NCBI RefSeq assembly: GCF_004803755.1
Contig: NZ_CP032311.1
Location: forward strand, 1,194,501 to 1,258,500
Reading direction: 5' to 3'
DNA: 64,000 nucleotides
From: Pseudomonas sp. DG56-2
GTDB taxonomy: Bacteria > Pseudomonadota > Gammaproteobacteria > Pseudomonadales > Pseudomonadaceae
Under the pieces are notes generated by a model that saw nothing but the letters and a program-made list of their open reading frames with translations, had not been told where the DNA came from and did no database searches. Position 1 is the first letter of the stretch. Each line of letters starts with the position of its first letter. Below, piece by piece: positions 17,694-27,000 of this stretch. Position numbers and translations under genes: made by a program.

Positions 17694-18129
17694 GCGCTTC
17701 GAGTGTCGCTGGTACGGCTCAAAAGGCCTGCTGGCGGCCTACCTGGTCAGCTTGTTGCTGGCCTTGCTCGGCTTAAGCCTGCTGGAAGTTCCGTGGTGGC
17801 AACAGGTTGGCGGCAGTATCTTGTGTCTGTTGCACGCCGGTTGGACCATCCCGAGACGAATCTTGCTGAATCACCCTCAGGCCGTTAGCGGGTTGCGATG
17901 CGACCGTGACGGCTGGCACCTTTTCAGTCGAGCCCAGGGTTGGCAAAAAGTGCAGTTACGTCCCGATAGCCTGGCCTTGCCGGGTTTGATCGTTCTGCGT
18001 TATCGCCCTGCGGGTCGGCGCTGGAGCCAGGGACTGTGCATTACCTATGACGCGCTGGAGCCGGTGCAACACCGACGCCTGCGCGTGCGCCTGAAATTCA
18101 GTCGTCGTAGGTGGGTGGCTGCAGAATAG
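17677..18129 (+). CDS. ygfX: Membrane protein YgfX (CptA)
   Basis: A 150-residue protein starting at a GTG inside the end of sdhE ([15 protein letters not shown]). Two adjacent membrane segments lie at about residues 18-55, followed by a basic cytoplasmic domain. In E. coli the pair was described as a toxin-antitoxin (CptA/CptB), but SdhE is now understood as a flavination factor, and YgfX may be its membrane partner. The start choice rests on overlap and on fit to the family. Its last 32 nt overlap the convergent nadB gene. Confidence 0.85.
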   Translation: MSSPSERFECRWYGSKGLLAAYLVSLLLALLGLSLLEVPWWQQVGGSILCLLHAGWTIPRRILLNHPQAVSGLRCDRDGWHLFSRAQGWQKVQLRPDSLALPGLIVLRYRPAGRRWSQGLCITYDALEPVQHRRLRVRLKFSRRRWVAAE

Positions 18130-19714
18130 TGTCGCGTGCTTCGTCGAGCATGCCTGGGTAGTCCAGGGTGTAATGCAGACCTCGGCTTTCCTTGCGCTGC
18201 ATGGCGCAGTGAATCATCAACTCGGCCACCTGGGCCAGGTTGCGAAGCTCGATTAGGTCACGGCTTACCTTGTAGTTGCTGTAGAACTCGTCGATTTCGT
18301 CGAGCAGCAGACGCACCCGATGTTCTGCGCGTTGCAGGCGCTTGCTGGTTCGCACAATTCCCACATAGTCCCACATGAAGCGCCGCAGCTCGTCCCAGTT
18401 GTGCGCAATGATCACGTCCTCATCCGAGTCGGTGACCTGGCTGGCGTCCCAGCCGGGCAATTGCCGAGGCATGTTCACCTGCTCCAGGTGGGCTTCAATG
18501 TCATTGGCAGCGGCGCGCCCATAAACGAAGCATTCGAGCAGTGAATTGCTGGCCATGCGGTTGGCGCCATGCAGCCCAGTGAAACTGGTTTCGCCGATGG
18601 CGTAGAGGCCGGGGACATCGGTATGGCCGCGTTCGTCCACCATCACGCCACCACAGGTGTAATGGGCGGCAGGCACCACAGGGATCGGTTGGCGGGTGAT
18701 ATCGATGCCGAAGGTCAGGCAGCGCTCATAGACAGTAGGGAAGTGGCTTTTGATGAAGTCTTCGGGTTTGTGGCTGATGTCGAGGTAGACGCAATCCACG
18801 CCCAGGCGCTTCATTTCGTGGTCGATGGCGCGAGCGACGATATCGCGTGGCGCCAACTCTTCGCGCGGGTCGAAGCGGGGCATGAAGCGCTCGCCATTGG
18901 GCAGCCGCAGCAGCGCCCCTTCACCGCGAAGGGCTTCGGTCACCAGGAAACTCTTGGCCTGCGGGTGATAAAGGCAGGTGGGATGAAACTGATTGAACTC
19001 AAGGTTTGCCACCCGGCAACCCGCGCGCCAGGCCATGGCGATACCGTCGCCACAGGCTCCGTCCGGGTTGCTGGTGTACAGATAGACTTTGGCGGCACCG
19101 CCGGTCGCGAGCACCGTGAAGCGTGCGCCAAATGTGTCGACCTCCCCCGTGTTGCGATTCAGCACATAGGCACCCAGGCAGCGATCACCGTCCTGGCCAA
19201 GGCGTCGCTCGGTGATCAGGTCAACCGCAACGCGCTGCTCCAGCAGCTCTATGTTGGGTCTTTGCTTTGCCTGCGCCAGTAACGTGGTGAAAATCGCCGC
19301 GCCGGTGGCATCGGCGGCGTGGATGATGCGCCGGTGGCTGTGGCCACCTTCGCGGGTCAGATGGAACTCGAAGCCACCATCGTCAACGCTGGCGTGTTCG
19401 TCGCGAGTAAAAGGTACGCCTTGGTCGATCAGCCACTGGATCGCTTCGCGGCTGTGCTCGACAGTGAAGCGCACGGCATCTTCGTGGCACAAGCCACCAC
19501 CGGCATTGAGGGTATCTTCGACGTGGGACTGGACTGTGTCGGTGTCGTCCAGTACCGCGGCAACCCCGCCTTGGGCCCAGTAGGTCGAACCGTTGGCGAG
19601 ATCGCCCTTGCTCAGCACGGCAACGCGCAGGTGCCCGGGAAGGTTCAGCGCCAGGCTCAGGCCGGCGGCACCGCTGCCGATCACGAGGACATCATGTTGG
19701 AGTTGTTGGCTCAT
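18098..19714 (-). CDS. nadB: L-aspartate oxidase
   Basis: A 538-residue flavoprotein for the first step of NAD synthesis, oxidising aspartate to iminoaspartate with reduction of oxygen or fumarate. The N-terminal FAD fingerprint is [16 protein letters not shown]. Other family landmarks are [26 protein letters not shown] (flavin and substrate site) and the Arg-bearing [16 protein letters not shown]. The C-terminal helical domain is complete. The gene diverges from algU, as in other pseudomonads. Confidence 0.97.
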   Translation of the reverse strand: MSQQLQHDVLVIGSGAAGLSLALNLPGHLRVAVLSKGDLANGSTYWAQGGVAAVLDDTDTVQSHVEDTLNAGGGLCHEDAVRFTVEHSREAIQWLIDQGVPFTRDEHASVDDGGFEFHLTREGGHSHRRIIHAADATGAAIFTTLLAQAKQRPNIELLEQRVAVDLITERRLGQDGDRCLGAYVLNRNTGEVDTFGARFTVLATGGAAKVYLYTSNPDGACGDGIAMAWRAGCRVANLEFNQFHPTCLYHPQAKSFLVTEALRGEGALLRLPNGERFMPRFDPREELAPRDIVARAIDHEMKRLGVDCVYLDISHKPEDFIKSHFPTVYERCLTFGIDITRQPIPVVPAAHYTCGGVMVDERGHTDVPGLYAIGETSFTGLHGANRMASNSLLECFVYGRAAANDIEAHLEQVNMPRQLPGWDASQVTDSDEDVIIAHNWDELRRFMWDYVGIVRTSKRLQRAEHRVRLLLDEIDEFYSNYKVSRDLIELRNLAQVAELMIHCAMQRKESRGLHYTLDYPGMLDEARDTILQPPTYDD

Positions 19715-19867
19715 GTCAGGACACTAGTATCTGAAGGGGGGGATCGGCACAATAGTCAGGCGCTTATGGCATTGTGAAACTATCGTTAATCTGGACCGGC
19801 TGTCTTTATATCAGCCTCGGTGCCCAGATTTCCAATGGCGCTTGCGAGGTGCTGGCAGCTTTTTGTG

Positions 19868-19896
19868 GGAACTTTCCACGTTGTGTGGATATCCAT
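19868..19896 (+). promoter_or_regulatory. Upstream sigma-E-type promoter of algU
   Basis: GGAACTT at 19868-19874 matches the AlgU/RpoE -35 element. A TCCAT at 19892-19896, spaced 17 nt from it, is a weaker -10 (consensus TCTGA). It lies in the 434-nt nadB-algU gap and would give a long leader. Confidence 0.5.
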
Positions 19897-20062
19897 AGAA
19901 GGTTGTCCGCACACCACAATGCCGTGGCGACGCATGGCAGTAGCCCATAATTAAGGTACTGTTGGCGTATTCGAAACCCGATTATCGACGCAGCCGGCCG
20001 TGTCCGTGCCGCGTTTTTCGTGCGGGCCGACCAAGGGCCGCAGGAAACTTGCTTGGAGGGGA

Positions 20063-20089
20063 GAACTTTTGCGAAAAGCCCGAGTCTAT
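20063..20089 (+). promoter_or_regulatory. Proximal sigma-E-type promoter of algU
   Basis: GAACTT (20063-20068), a 16-nt spacer and TCTAT (20085-20089) match the AlgU consensus closely. It is about 60 nt before the algU start codon and would give autoregulation, as known for P. aeruginosa algU. Confidence 0.75.
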
Positions 20090-20148
20090 GGTTGCAAGCC
20101 TGAACGATGCTTCTCGCAACGCTCCCTCAAGTTCATTGAGGAGTGTTC

Positions 20149-20730
20149 ATGCTAACCCAGGAAGAGGATCAGCAGCTTGTCGAGCGCGTGCAGCGTGGCG
20201 ACAGGCGAGCGTTTGATCTGTTGGTGCTGAAGTATCAGCACAAGATTCTCGGGTTGATCGTGCGTTTTGTACACGACACCCATGAAGCCCAGGATGTGGC
20301 GCAGGAAGCTTTCATCAAGGCTTACCGGGCGCTTGGAAATTTTCGCGGGGACAGTGCTTTTTATACCTGGCTGTACCGCATTGCCATCAACACGGCAAAG
20401 AACTATCTGGTGTCACGCGGTAGGCGTCCACCAGACAGCGATGTGAGTTCCGAGGATGCGGAATTTTACGACGGCGATCATGGCCTCAAGGATCTGGAGT
20501 CCCCCGAGCGTGCGTTGTTGCGAGATGAGATCGAAGGCACCGTCCATCGGACCATTCAGCAACTGCCAGAAGATTTGCGTACGGCGTTAACTTTACGTGA
20601 ATTTGATGGTCTGAGTTACGAGGACATTGCCAGCGTCATGCAGTGTCCGGTTGGCACCGTGCGCTCTCGAATTTTCCGCGCTCGGGAGGCCATAGACAAA
20701 GCCCTGCAGCCCTTGTTGCAGGAAACCTGA
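20149..20730 (+). CDS. algU: Extracytoplasmic-function sigma factor AlgU (RpoE)
   Basis: A 193-residue ECF sigma factor, identical in length to P. aeruginosa AlgU. Sigma region 2 includes VHDTHEAQDVAQEAFIKAYR and FYTWLYRIAINTAKNYL. Region 4 has LREFDGLSYEDIASVMQC and VGTVRSRIFRAREA. It directs envelope-stress, alginate and osmotic-stress genes. GAGGAG precedes the ATG at 20149; an ATG two codons earlier is less well spaced. It heads the algU-mucA-mucB-mucD cluster. Confidence 0.98.
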   Translation: MLTQEEDQQLVERVQRGDRRAFDLLVLKYQHKILGLIVRFVHDTHEAQDVAQEAFIKAYRALGNFRGDSAFYTWLYRIAINTAKNYLVSRGRRPPDSDVSSEDAEFYDGDHGLKDLESPERALLRDEIEGTVHRTIQQLPEDLRTALTLREFDGLSYEDIASVMQCPVGTVRSRIFRAREAIDKALQPLLQET

Positions 20731-20761
20731 GACAGCGGCGACAGCCAAGAGAGGAACCGCC

Positions 20762-21352
20762 ATGAGTCGTGAAGCTTTGCAGGAATCGCTGTCCGCGGTG
20801 ATGGATAACGAAGCGGATGAACTTGAGTTACGTCGGGTGTTGAACGCCGTCGACGATGCTGAAACCCGTGCCACTTGGTCGCGTTACCAGGTTGCGCGTG
20901 CGGCCATGCACAAGGAGCTGGTGCTGCCACAGTTGGATATCGCCGCCGCCGTCTCGGCAGCGCTGGCTGATGAAGATGTACCGGTCAAGGCCAATCGTGG
21001 TCCTTGGCGCAGCCTGACTCGCCTGGCTGTAGCCGCCTCGGTTACCGTCGCCGTGCTGGCAGGTGTGCGCCTGTATAACCAGGATGACATCAGCGGTGCT
21101 CAGTTGGCTGCCCAGCAACCCGCTCAGCAAGGCCTGATCGCGCCACAAGTTCAAGGCCCCGCCGTACTGGCAGGCTATAGTGAAAGTGCAGAACAGCCTG
21201 GCCCAATGGCCAATGGCGTGCTGCAAGGGCAATCCGGCTGGCATGACCAGCGTCTGCCCGGCTATCTGCGTCAGCATGCTCAGGAAGCAGCCCTGAAGGG
21301 TACCGAGAGCGCTCTGCCGTATGCTCGCGCTGCCAGCCTGGAAAACCGTTAA
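20762..21352 (+). CDS. mucA: Anti-sigma factor MucA
   Basis: A 196-residue single-pass inner-membrane protein. The N-terminal cytoplasmic domain (about 1-80, MSREALQESLSAVMDNEADELELRR) binds and holds AlgU. A TM helix lies at about 85-104, and the periplasmic tail is cut by regulated proteolysis. The reading frame is full length, with the conserved ending ESALPYARAASLENR, so the mucoid-type truncations seen in clinical isolates are absent. GAGGAA is the ribosome site. It is 31 nt after algU. Confidence 0.97.
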   Translation: MSREALQESLSAVMDNEADELELRRVLNAVDDAETRATWSRYQVARAAMHKELVLPQLDIAAAVSAALADEDVPVKANRGPWRSLTRLAVAASVTVAVLAGVRLYNQDDISGAQLAAQQPAQQGLIAPQVQGPAVLAGYSESAEQPGPMANGVLQGQSGWHDQRLPGYLRQHAQEAALKGTESALPYARAASLENR

Positions 21353-21364
21353 GTAAGGAGGATC

Positions 21365-22330
21365 ATGCGCGCGCTACCTCTCATACCGCTGTTGCTGGGT
21401 GGCTGGCTGATTCTGCCGGCCCATGCGGCGAACTCCTCCCCGGAGGCGGGCGACTGGCTGAAAAAGCTGGCGCAGGCAGAGCAACAGCAGAGCTATCAGG
21501 GTACTTTCGTTTACGAGCGTAACGGCAGCTTCTCCACCCACGACATCTGGCATCGTGTCCAGGACGGCAAGGTCAGCGAGCGGTTGCTTCAGCTCGATGG
21601 CTCGGCCCAGGAAGTCGTGCGTGTCGATGGGCATACCCAGTGCGTAAGTGGCTCCCTGGTGTCAGGTGTCACCAATGCACCGGAGTCAACGGCGCGAGTG
21701 CTTGATCCTCTCAAGTTGATGAGCTGGTATGACCTTGGGGTCTCTGGCAAGTCACGAGTGGCGGGGCGTGAGGCGGTCATCGTCTCGCTGAGCCCGCGTG
21801 ATCAACATCGATATGGGTTTGAATTGCACCTGGACAAACAGACCGGGCTGCCACTCAAGTCATTGATGCTTGATGACAAGGGGCGTTTGCTTGAGCGCTT
21901 CCAGTTCACCCGGCTGGACACTCGGGACGCGCCGACCGATGACCAGCTCAAGGCAGGTGAACAATGCAAACCTGTAGCGCAGGTTGCTGCGCAGGCTGTA
22001 CAGCCTGCCGCGGGATGGCGCTGGGATTGGTTGCCGCCAGGCTTCGAGCTCATCGACAGTGCCTTGCGCAAAGACCCTGAAGGTAAAGGCGCTGTCAGCA
22101 GCTTGATGTTCGATGATGGTCTGGCGCGTTTCTCGGTGTTTGTCGAAGCCTTGAATGGCGGTTCTGCAGCGGATATCCGTACCCAATTGGGCCCTACCGT
22201 GGCAGTGTCGCGACGCTTGACCACGCCTACTGGTGAGATGATGGTGACAGTTGTGGGCGAAATTCCGATTGGCACCGCCGAGCGGATTGCGTTGTCGATA
22301 CGACCTCAGGACACCCAGGCCAAAAAATGA
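21365..22330 (+). CDS. mucB: Periplasmic sigma-E regulator MucB (RseB)
   Basis: A 321-residue secreted protein with a signal peptide ending LPAHA/ANSSPEAG. The N-terminal LolA-like domain (about 28-190) starts with YQGTFVYERNG, and a smaller C-terminal domain binds MucA. It shields MucA from the site-1 protease until lipid or LPS signals are bound. AAGGAGG is a strong ribosome site immediately upstream. It ends 170 nt before mucD. Confidence 0.95.
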   Translation: MRALPLIPLLLGGWLILPAHAANSSPEAGDWLKKLAQAEQQQSYQGTFVYERNGSFSTHDIWHRVQDGKVSERLLQLDGSAQEVVRVDGHTQCVSGSLVSGVTNAPESTARVLDPLKLMSWYDLGVSGKSRVAGREAVIVSLSPRDQHRYGFELHLDKQTGLPLKSLMLDDKGRLLERFQFTRLDTRDAPTDDQLKAGEQCKPVAQVAAQAVQPAAGWRWDWLPPGFELIDSALRKDPEGKGAVSSLMFDDGLARFSVFVEALNGGSAADIRTQLGPTVAVSRRLTTPTGEMMVTVVGEIPIGTAERIALSIRPQDTQAKK

Positions 22331-22500
22331 TCAGCAAGTACAGTGCTCACCGGTCGAGGATTGCTTGGCTGACATGATTGGCAAGCTTTGCAGTTTGCAA
22401 AAAACTCAGAATTTATCTATAGGTCAGGCCTTTCGGGGTCTGGCCTTTCCTGCTTCTGCAGGGCCCTACTGCTAACCACGCTCGATGTGACGGGAGCCGT

Positions 22501-23934
22501 ATGTCAATACCACGCTTGAAAACCTACCTATCGTTGTTCGCCGCCGTGCTTATGCTCGGTCAGGTGGCCACCGCTGCCCAGGCCGAAGCCCTTCCGGACT
22601 TCACGACCCTGGTGGAGCAGGCCTCACCTGCGGTGGTCAACATCAGTACCAAACAGAAACTGCCGGATCGCAAGTACGCAGCTGGCCAGATGCCGGATCT
22701 CGAAGGCCTGCCGCCGATGTTCCGCGAGTTTTTCGAGCGCAACATGCCACAGCAGCCGCGTTCACCGCGTGGTGATCGCCAGCGTGAAGCGCAGTCGCTG
22801 GGTTCGGGCTTCATTATTTCCAGTGACGGTTACGTGCTGACCAATAACCATGTGGTGGCCGACGCCGACGAAATCATCGTCCGTCTTTCCGATCGCAGTG
22901 AGCTGCAAGCCAAACTGGTCGGCACTGACCCACGTACCGACGTGGCATTGCTCAAGGTTGAAGGCAAAAACCTGCCAACCGTCAAGCTGGGCGACTCCGA
23001 GAGGCTCAAGGTGGGCGAATGGGTGCTGGCCATCGGCTCGCCTTTCGGATTCGATCACTCGGTGACCAAGGGTATCGTCAGCGCCAAGGGGCGTACCTTG
23101 CCTAACGACACGTATGTGCCGTTCATCCAGACCGATGTGGCGATCAACCCGGGCAACTCTGGGGGCCCGCTGTTCAACATGAACGGTGAGGTGGTGGGTA
23201 TCAACTCGCAGATCTTCACCCGTTCGGGTGGTTTCATGGGCCTGTCGTTCGCCATTCCGATCGACGTGGCAATTGATGTATCCAACCAGTTGAAGAAAGA
23301 CGGCAAGGTCAGCCGCGGCTGGCTCGGTGTGGTGATCCAGGAGGTCAACAAAGACCTGGCTGAGTCCTTCGGCCTGGACAAGCCCGCTGGCGCCCTGGTT
23401 GCCCAGGTTCTGGAAGAGGGTCCGGCAGCCAAGGGTGGCCTGCAGGTCGGTGACGTGATCCTGACCATGAACGGTCAGCCGATCGTCATGTCGGCTGACT
23501 TGCCACACCTGGTTGGCAGCCTGAAAGATGGTGCCAAGGCCAAGCTCGACATTATTCGCAACGGTAAGCGCCAAAGCCTGGATATCACCGTGGGTGCGCT
23601 GCCTGAAGATGACGCCGAGATTACCGCCAGTGCCAACGGTGGCGTTGAGCGCAGCAGTAATCGTCTCGGTGTTTCGGTAGCCGATCTGACTGCCGAGCAG
23701 AAGAAAACCCTGGAACTCAAGGGTGGCGTAGTCATCAAGGAAGTCCAGGACGGTCCAGCGGCCATGATTGGCCTGCGTCCGGGCGATGTCATCAGTCACC
23801 TGAACAACCAGGCGATTCTTTCGGCCAAGCAGTTCACTGAAATTGCCAAGGAGCTGCCTAAGAACCGTTCCGTGTCCATGCGCGTACTGCGTCAAGGTCG
23901 GGCAAGCTTCATCACCTTCAAGCTGGCTGAGTAA
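22501..23934 (+). CDS. mucD: Periplasmic serine protease MucD (DegP-like)
   Basis: A 477-residue HtrA/DegP-family protease-chaperone. The signal peptide ends near AAQA/EALPDF. The catalytic triad is intact: His117 (TNNHVV), Asp147 (TDVALLK) and Ser220 (GNSGGP). Two PDZ domains follow (about 280-370 and 385-470). MucD degrades misfolded envelope proteins and dampens AlgU activation. It follows mucB without an intervening mucC. A strong terminator lies 18 nt after the stop. Confidence 0.97.
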   Translation: MSIPRLKTYLSLFAAVLMLGQVATAAQAEALPDFTTLVEQASPAVVNISTKQKLPDRKYAAGQMPDLEGLPPMFREFFERNMPQQPRSPRGDRQREAQSLGSGFIISSDGYVLTNNHVVADADEIIVRLSDRSELQAKLVGTDPRTDVALLKVEGKNLPTVKLGDSERLKVGEWVLAIGSPFGFDHSVTKGIVSAKGRTLPNDTYVPFIQTDVAINPGNSGGPLFNMNGEVVGINSQIFTRSGGFMGLSFAIPIDVAIDVSNQLKKDGKVSRGWLGVVIQEVNKDLAESFGLDKPAGALVAQVLEEGPAAKGGLQVGDVILTMNGQPIVMSADLPHLVGSLKDGAKAKLDIIRNGKRQSLDITVGALPEDDAEITASANGGVERSSNRLGVSVADLTAEQKKTLELKGGVVIKEVQDGPAAMIGLRPGDVISHLNNQAILSAKQFTEIAKELPKNRSVSMRVLRQGRASFITFKLAE

Positions 23935-23952
23935 GGCGGGTTGAGTGGAAGA

Positions 23953-23976
23953 GGGCGGCTTAGGCCGCCCTTTTTT
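23953..23976 (+). terminator. Intrinsic terminator after mucD
   Basis: GGGCGGC / GCCGCCC stem of 7 bp with a TTAG loop followed by six T residues. It closes the algU-mucD operon. Confidence 0.92.
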
Positions 23977-24032
23977 GTTTGGCCGGGTATTTCTCGTCGG
24001 CAAACCGGCTGTTGCCGAGTTGCCATCGAGCC

Positions 24033-24054
24033 GTGGGGCGCGAGCTTGCCCCGC
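24033..24054. repeat. REP-like palindrome upstream of lepA
   Basis: GTGGGGC-(8 nt)-GCCCCGC with the loop GCGAGCTT resembles the core of common Pseudomonas REP elements (GGGGCAAGCTCGC type). A single copy lies between the mucD terminator and lepA. Confidence 0.45.
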
Positions 24055-24156
24055 GATTAGGCAATATGGAATCTCCCATAACCTTTCAGCTTCAGGTACA
24101 ATTCCCGGCTATTTTTCGGTGGGCGTCCGGCCCGCAGCCTTATTGAGTGTTGACCC

Positions 24157-25953
24157 GTGAGTGATTTGAGTCATATCCGCAATTTCTCCATCATCGCCCA
24201 CATTGACCATGGCAAGTCGACGCTGGCCGACCGTTTCATTCAAATGTGCGGTGGCCTTTCCGCGCGTGAAATGGAAGCCCAGGTACTCGATTCCATGGAC
24301 CTGGAGCGTGAGCGCGGTATTACCATCAAGGCCCATAGCGTCACCCTGCATTACAAGGCGCAGGACGGAAAAACCTATCAGTTGAACTTCATTGACACCC
24401 CAGGCCACGTCGACTTCACCTATGAAGTGAGCCGTTCCCTGGCTGCGTGCGAAGGCGCGTTGCTGGTCGTCGACGCCGGCCAGGGGGTTGAAGCCCAGTC
24501 GGTTGCCAACTGCTACACCGCCATCGAGCAGGGCCTTGAGGTCATGCCGGTGCTGAACAAGATGGACCTGCCGCAGGCTGATCCGGACAAGGTCAAGGAC
24601 GAGATCGAGAAGATCATCGGCATTGACGCAACCGACGCCGTGGCCTGCAGTGCCAAGAGCGGCATGGGTGTGGACGAGGTGCTGGAGCGACTGGTGCAAA
24701 CCATTCCCGCGCCTACCGGCGATATCGAAGCACCACTGCAGGCGCTGATCATCGACTCCTGGTTCGACAACTACCTGGGCGTTGTGTCCCTGGTGCGTGT
24801 GCGCCACGGGCGAGTGAAGAAAGGCGACAAGATCCTGGTGAAGTCCACCGGCAAGGTGCACCTGGTCGACAGCGTGGGCGTGTTCAATCCGAAGCACACC
24901 GCCACCGCTGACCTGAAGGCCGGTGAAGTGGGTTTCATCATTGCGAGTATCAAGGACATTGGCGGGGCGCCGGTAGGTGACACCCTGACCTTGAGTTCTA
25001 CTCCCGATGTCGAAGTTCTCCCAGGTTTCAAACGTATTCAACCTCAGGTATATGCCGGCCTGTTCCCGGTCAGCTCCGAAGATTTCGAAGATTTTCGTGA
25101 TGCGCTGCAAAAGCTGACCCTGAACGACTCGTCGCTGCAATACCTGCCTGAAAGCTCCGATGCACTGGGCTTCGGTTTCCGATGCGGCTTCCTGGGCATG
25201 CTGCACATGGAAATCATCCAGGAGCGCCTGGAGCGCGAGTACGACCTGGACCTGATCACCACTGCGCCGAGCGTAATCTTCGAGGTCAAGCTCAAGACTG
25301 GCGAAACCATTTACGTTGATAACCCATCGAAGCTGCCAGATGTGTCTTCGGTAGAGGATTTCCGTGAGCCGATCGTAGCTGCGACCATCCTTGTGCCTCA
25401 AGAGCACCTGGGCAACGTCATTACCCTGTGTATCGAGAAGCGTGGGGTGCAGCGCGACATGCAGTTCCTCGGCTCGCAGGTGCAAGTGCGCTACGACCTG
25501 CCGATGAACGAAGTGGTACTGGACTTCTTCGACCGCTTGAAGTCCACCAGTCGCGGCTATGCTTCGCTGGACTACCATTTCGACCGCTACCAGTCGGCTA
25601 ACCTGGTCAAGCTCGATGTACTGATCAACGGTGACAAGGTCGACGCCCTGGCGTTGATCGTGCACCGCGACAATGCGCACTACAAGGGCCGCGCATTGAC
25701 AGAGAAGATGAAGGAACTGATTCCTCGGCAGATGTTCGACGTGGCAATCCAGGCCGCCATTGGCGGGCAGATTGTGGCGCGAACCACTGTCAAGGCGCTC
25801 AGAAAGAACGTACTGGCCAAATGCTACGGTGGTGACGTAAGCCGTAAGCGCAAGCTGTTGGAAAAGCAGAAGGCCGGTAAGAAACGCATGAAACAGGTCG
25901 GCAACGTGGAAATCCCACAAGAAGCCTTCCTTGCCGTGCTCAGGTTGGAATAA
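24157..25953 (+). CDS. lepA: Elongation factor 4 (LepA)
   Basis: A 598-residue translational GTPase, the normal family length. G1 is [10 protein letters not shown]3 DTPGHVDF and G4 NKMD. The C-terminal LepA-specific domain is present and ends with the basic segment [14 protein letters not shown]. It back-translocates or remodels ribosomes under stress and assists assembly of the 30S subunit. The start is GTG at 24157 ([19 protein letters not shown]). It is 9 nt from lepB. Confidence 0.97.
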   Translation: MSDLSHIRNFSIIAHIDHGKSTLADRFIQMCGGLSAREMEAQVLDSMDLERERGITIKAHSVTLHYKAQDGKTYQLNFIDTPGHVDFTYEVSRSLAACEGALLVVDAGQGVEAQSVANCYTAIEQGLEVMPVLNKMDLPQADPDKVKDEIEKIIGIDATDAVACSAKSGMGVDEVLERLVQTIPAPTGDIEAPLQALIIDSWFDNYLGVVSLVRVRHGRVKKGDKILVKSTGKVHLVDSVGVFNPKHTATADLKAGEVGFIIASIKDIGGAPVGDTLTLSSTPDVEVLPGFKRIQPQVYAGLFPVSSEDFEDFRDALQKLTLNDSSLQYLPESSDALGFGFRCGFLGMLHMEIIQERLEREYDLDLITTAPSVIFEVKLKTGETIYVDNPSKLPDVSSVEDFREPIVAATILVPQEHLGNVITLCIEKRGVQRDMQFLGSQVQVRYDLPMNEVVLDFFDRLKSTSRGYASLDYHFDRYQSANLVKLDVLINGDKVDALALIVHRDNAHYKGRALTEKMKELIPRQMFDVAIQAAIGGQIVARTTVKALRKNVLAKCYGGDVSRKRKLLEKQKAGKKRMKQVGNVEIPQEAFLAVLRLE

Positions 25954-25962
25954 TTAGGTCCT

Positions 25963-26817
25963 ATGTCGCTAAATTTCCCGCTGTTGCTAGTCATCGCCGT
26001 TGCCGTCTGCGGTCTGTTGGCCCTGGTCGATCTGCTGTTCCTGGCTCCGCGCCGGCGTTCGGCGATCGCCAACTATCAGGGCAGCGTCAGCCAGCCAGAA
26101 ATGGCAGTGGTCGAGCAATTGAACAAGGAGCCGTTGCTGATTGAGTACGGCAAGTCGTTCTTCCCGGTTCTGTTCATCGTCCTGGTGCTGCGTTCGTTCC
26201 TGGTCGAGCCTTTTCAGATCCCTTCGGGATCGATGAAGCCGACCCTGGAAGTGGGCGATTTCATCCTGGTGAACAAGTTCTCCTATGGGATTCGTCTGCC
26301 AGTGATCGACAAGAAGGTCATCGAGGTGGGTGACCCGCAGCGTGGCGATGTAATGGTGTTTCGCTATCCGAGCGATCCGAACGTCAACTACATCAAGCGT
26401 GTAGTTGGCTTGCCGGGCGACCAGATCCGCTACACCAGCGACAAGAAGCTGTTCGTCAACGGTCAGCCAATCGCCGAGCGATTGGTAGGCACCGAACCAG
26501 GCACCTTGGGCAGCGCTGAGCTGTACAAGGAAAAGCTGGGCGAGGCCGAGCACCTGATCCGCAAGGAGATGAGCCGCTACCGTATGCCGCCTGATCAGCA
26601 GTGGACAGTCCCGGCTGGCCACTACTTCATGATGGGCGATAACCGCGACAACTCCAACGACAGCCGCTACTGGGATGATCCCAATATTCCCAAGGCGCTG
26701 CACGGCATGGTCCCCGACCAGAATATCGTCGGCAAGGCCTTCGCCGTCTGGATGAGCTGGCCAGAGCCAAAACTCAGCCACTTCCCGAATCTTTCGCGGG
26801 TAGGTCTGATCAAGTAA
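25963..26817 (+). CDS. lepB: Signal peptidase I
   Basis: A 284-residue inner-membrane protease. It has two N-terminal membrane helices (about 5-28 and 65-80). The catalytic Ser90 lies in QIPSGSMKPTL and the general base Lys145 in NYIKRVVGLPGD. The later GDNRDNSNDSRYW box is intact. It removes signal peptides from exported proteins. It is co-transcribed with lepA. Confidence 0.97.
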   Translation: MSLNFPLLLVIAVAVCGLLALVDLLFLAPRRRSAIANYQGSVSQPEMAVVEQLNKEPLLIEYGKSFFPVLFIVLVLRSFLVEPFQIPSGSMKPTLEVGDFILVNKFSYGIRLPVIDKKVIEVGDPQRGDVMVFRYPSDPNVNYIKRVVGLPGDQIRYTSDKKLFVNGQPIAERLVGTEPGTLGSAELYKEKLGEAEHLIRKEMSRYRMPPDQQWTVPAGHYFMMGDNRDNSNDSRYWDDPNIPKALHGMVPDQNIVGKAFAVWMSWPEPKLSHFPNLSRVGLIK

Positions 26818-26826
26818 CACCACAAC

Positions 26827-26848
26827 GGCGCTGTCCTCAGACAGCGCC
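26827..26848. other. Strong hairpin after lepB
   Basis: GGCGCTGTC / GACAGCGCC is a perfect 9-bp inverted repeat with a CTCA loop. No T run follows, so it is more likely an mRNA-stabilising or processing structure than a Rho-independent terminator. Confidence 0.6.
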
Positions 26849-26919
26849 GAATGCATTTCTGGCATAGGCTGTGTTCATGGGGATCTGCTGATCCTCCCGT
26901 ACCAATCGAGCCAGTGGGC

Positions 26920-27000
26920 ATGAGCCAAATAGTCTTTCAGGATGTTGATTTGAACAAAGCGTTGAATATCGACCACGAACTGCGCGTGGGTACACTGTGA
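26920..27000 (+). CDS. Possible 26-codon leader ORF overlapping rnc start
   Basis: An ATG at 26920 opens 26 codons ([20 protein letters not shown]...) ending in a TGA that overlaps the GTG start of rnc (GTGA). No strong ribosome site precedes it. It could couple rnc translation, or be the remains of the DUF4845 gene that sits between lepB and rnc in P. aeruginosa as I recall. Expression is unproven. Confidence 0.3.
   Translation: MSQIVFQDVDLNKALNIDHELRVGTL

Noticed and set aside
17439..18129. CptAB toxin-antitoxin system
   Set aside because: SdhE is better explained as the flavination factor; the pair is core and not accessory.
22762..24003. 413-codon open frame antisense to mucD
   Set aside because: Opposite strand of an intact protease gene; it also crosses the mucD terminator.
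24109..25920. 603-codon open frame antisense to lepA
   Set aside because: It lies wholly opposite a confidently assigned GTPase gene, has no domain and arises from third-position GC bias.
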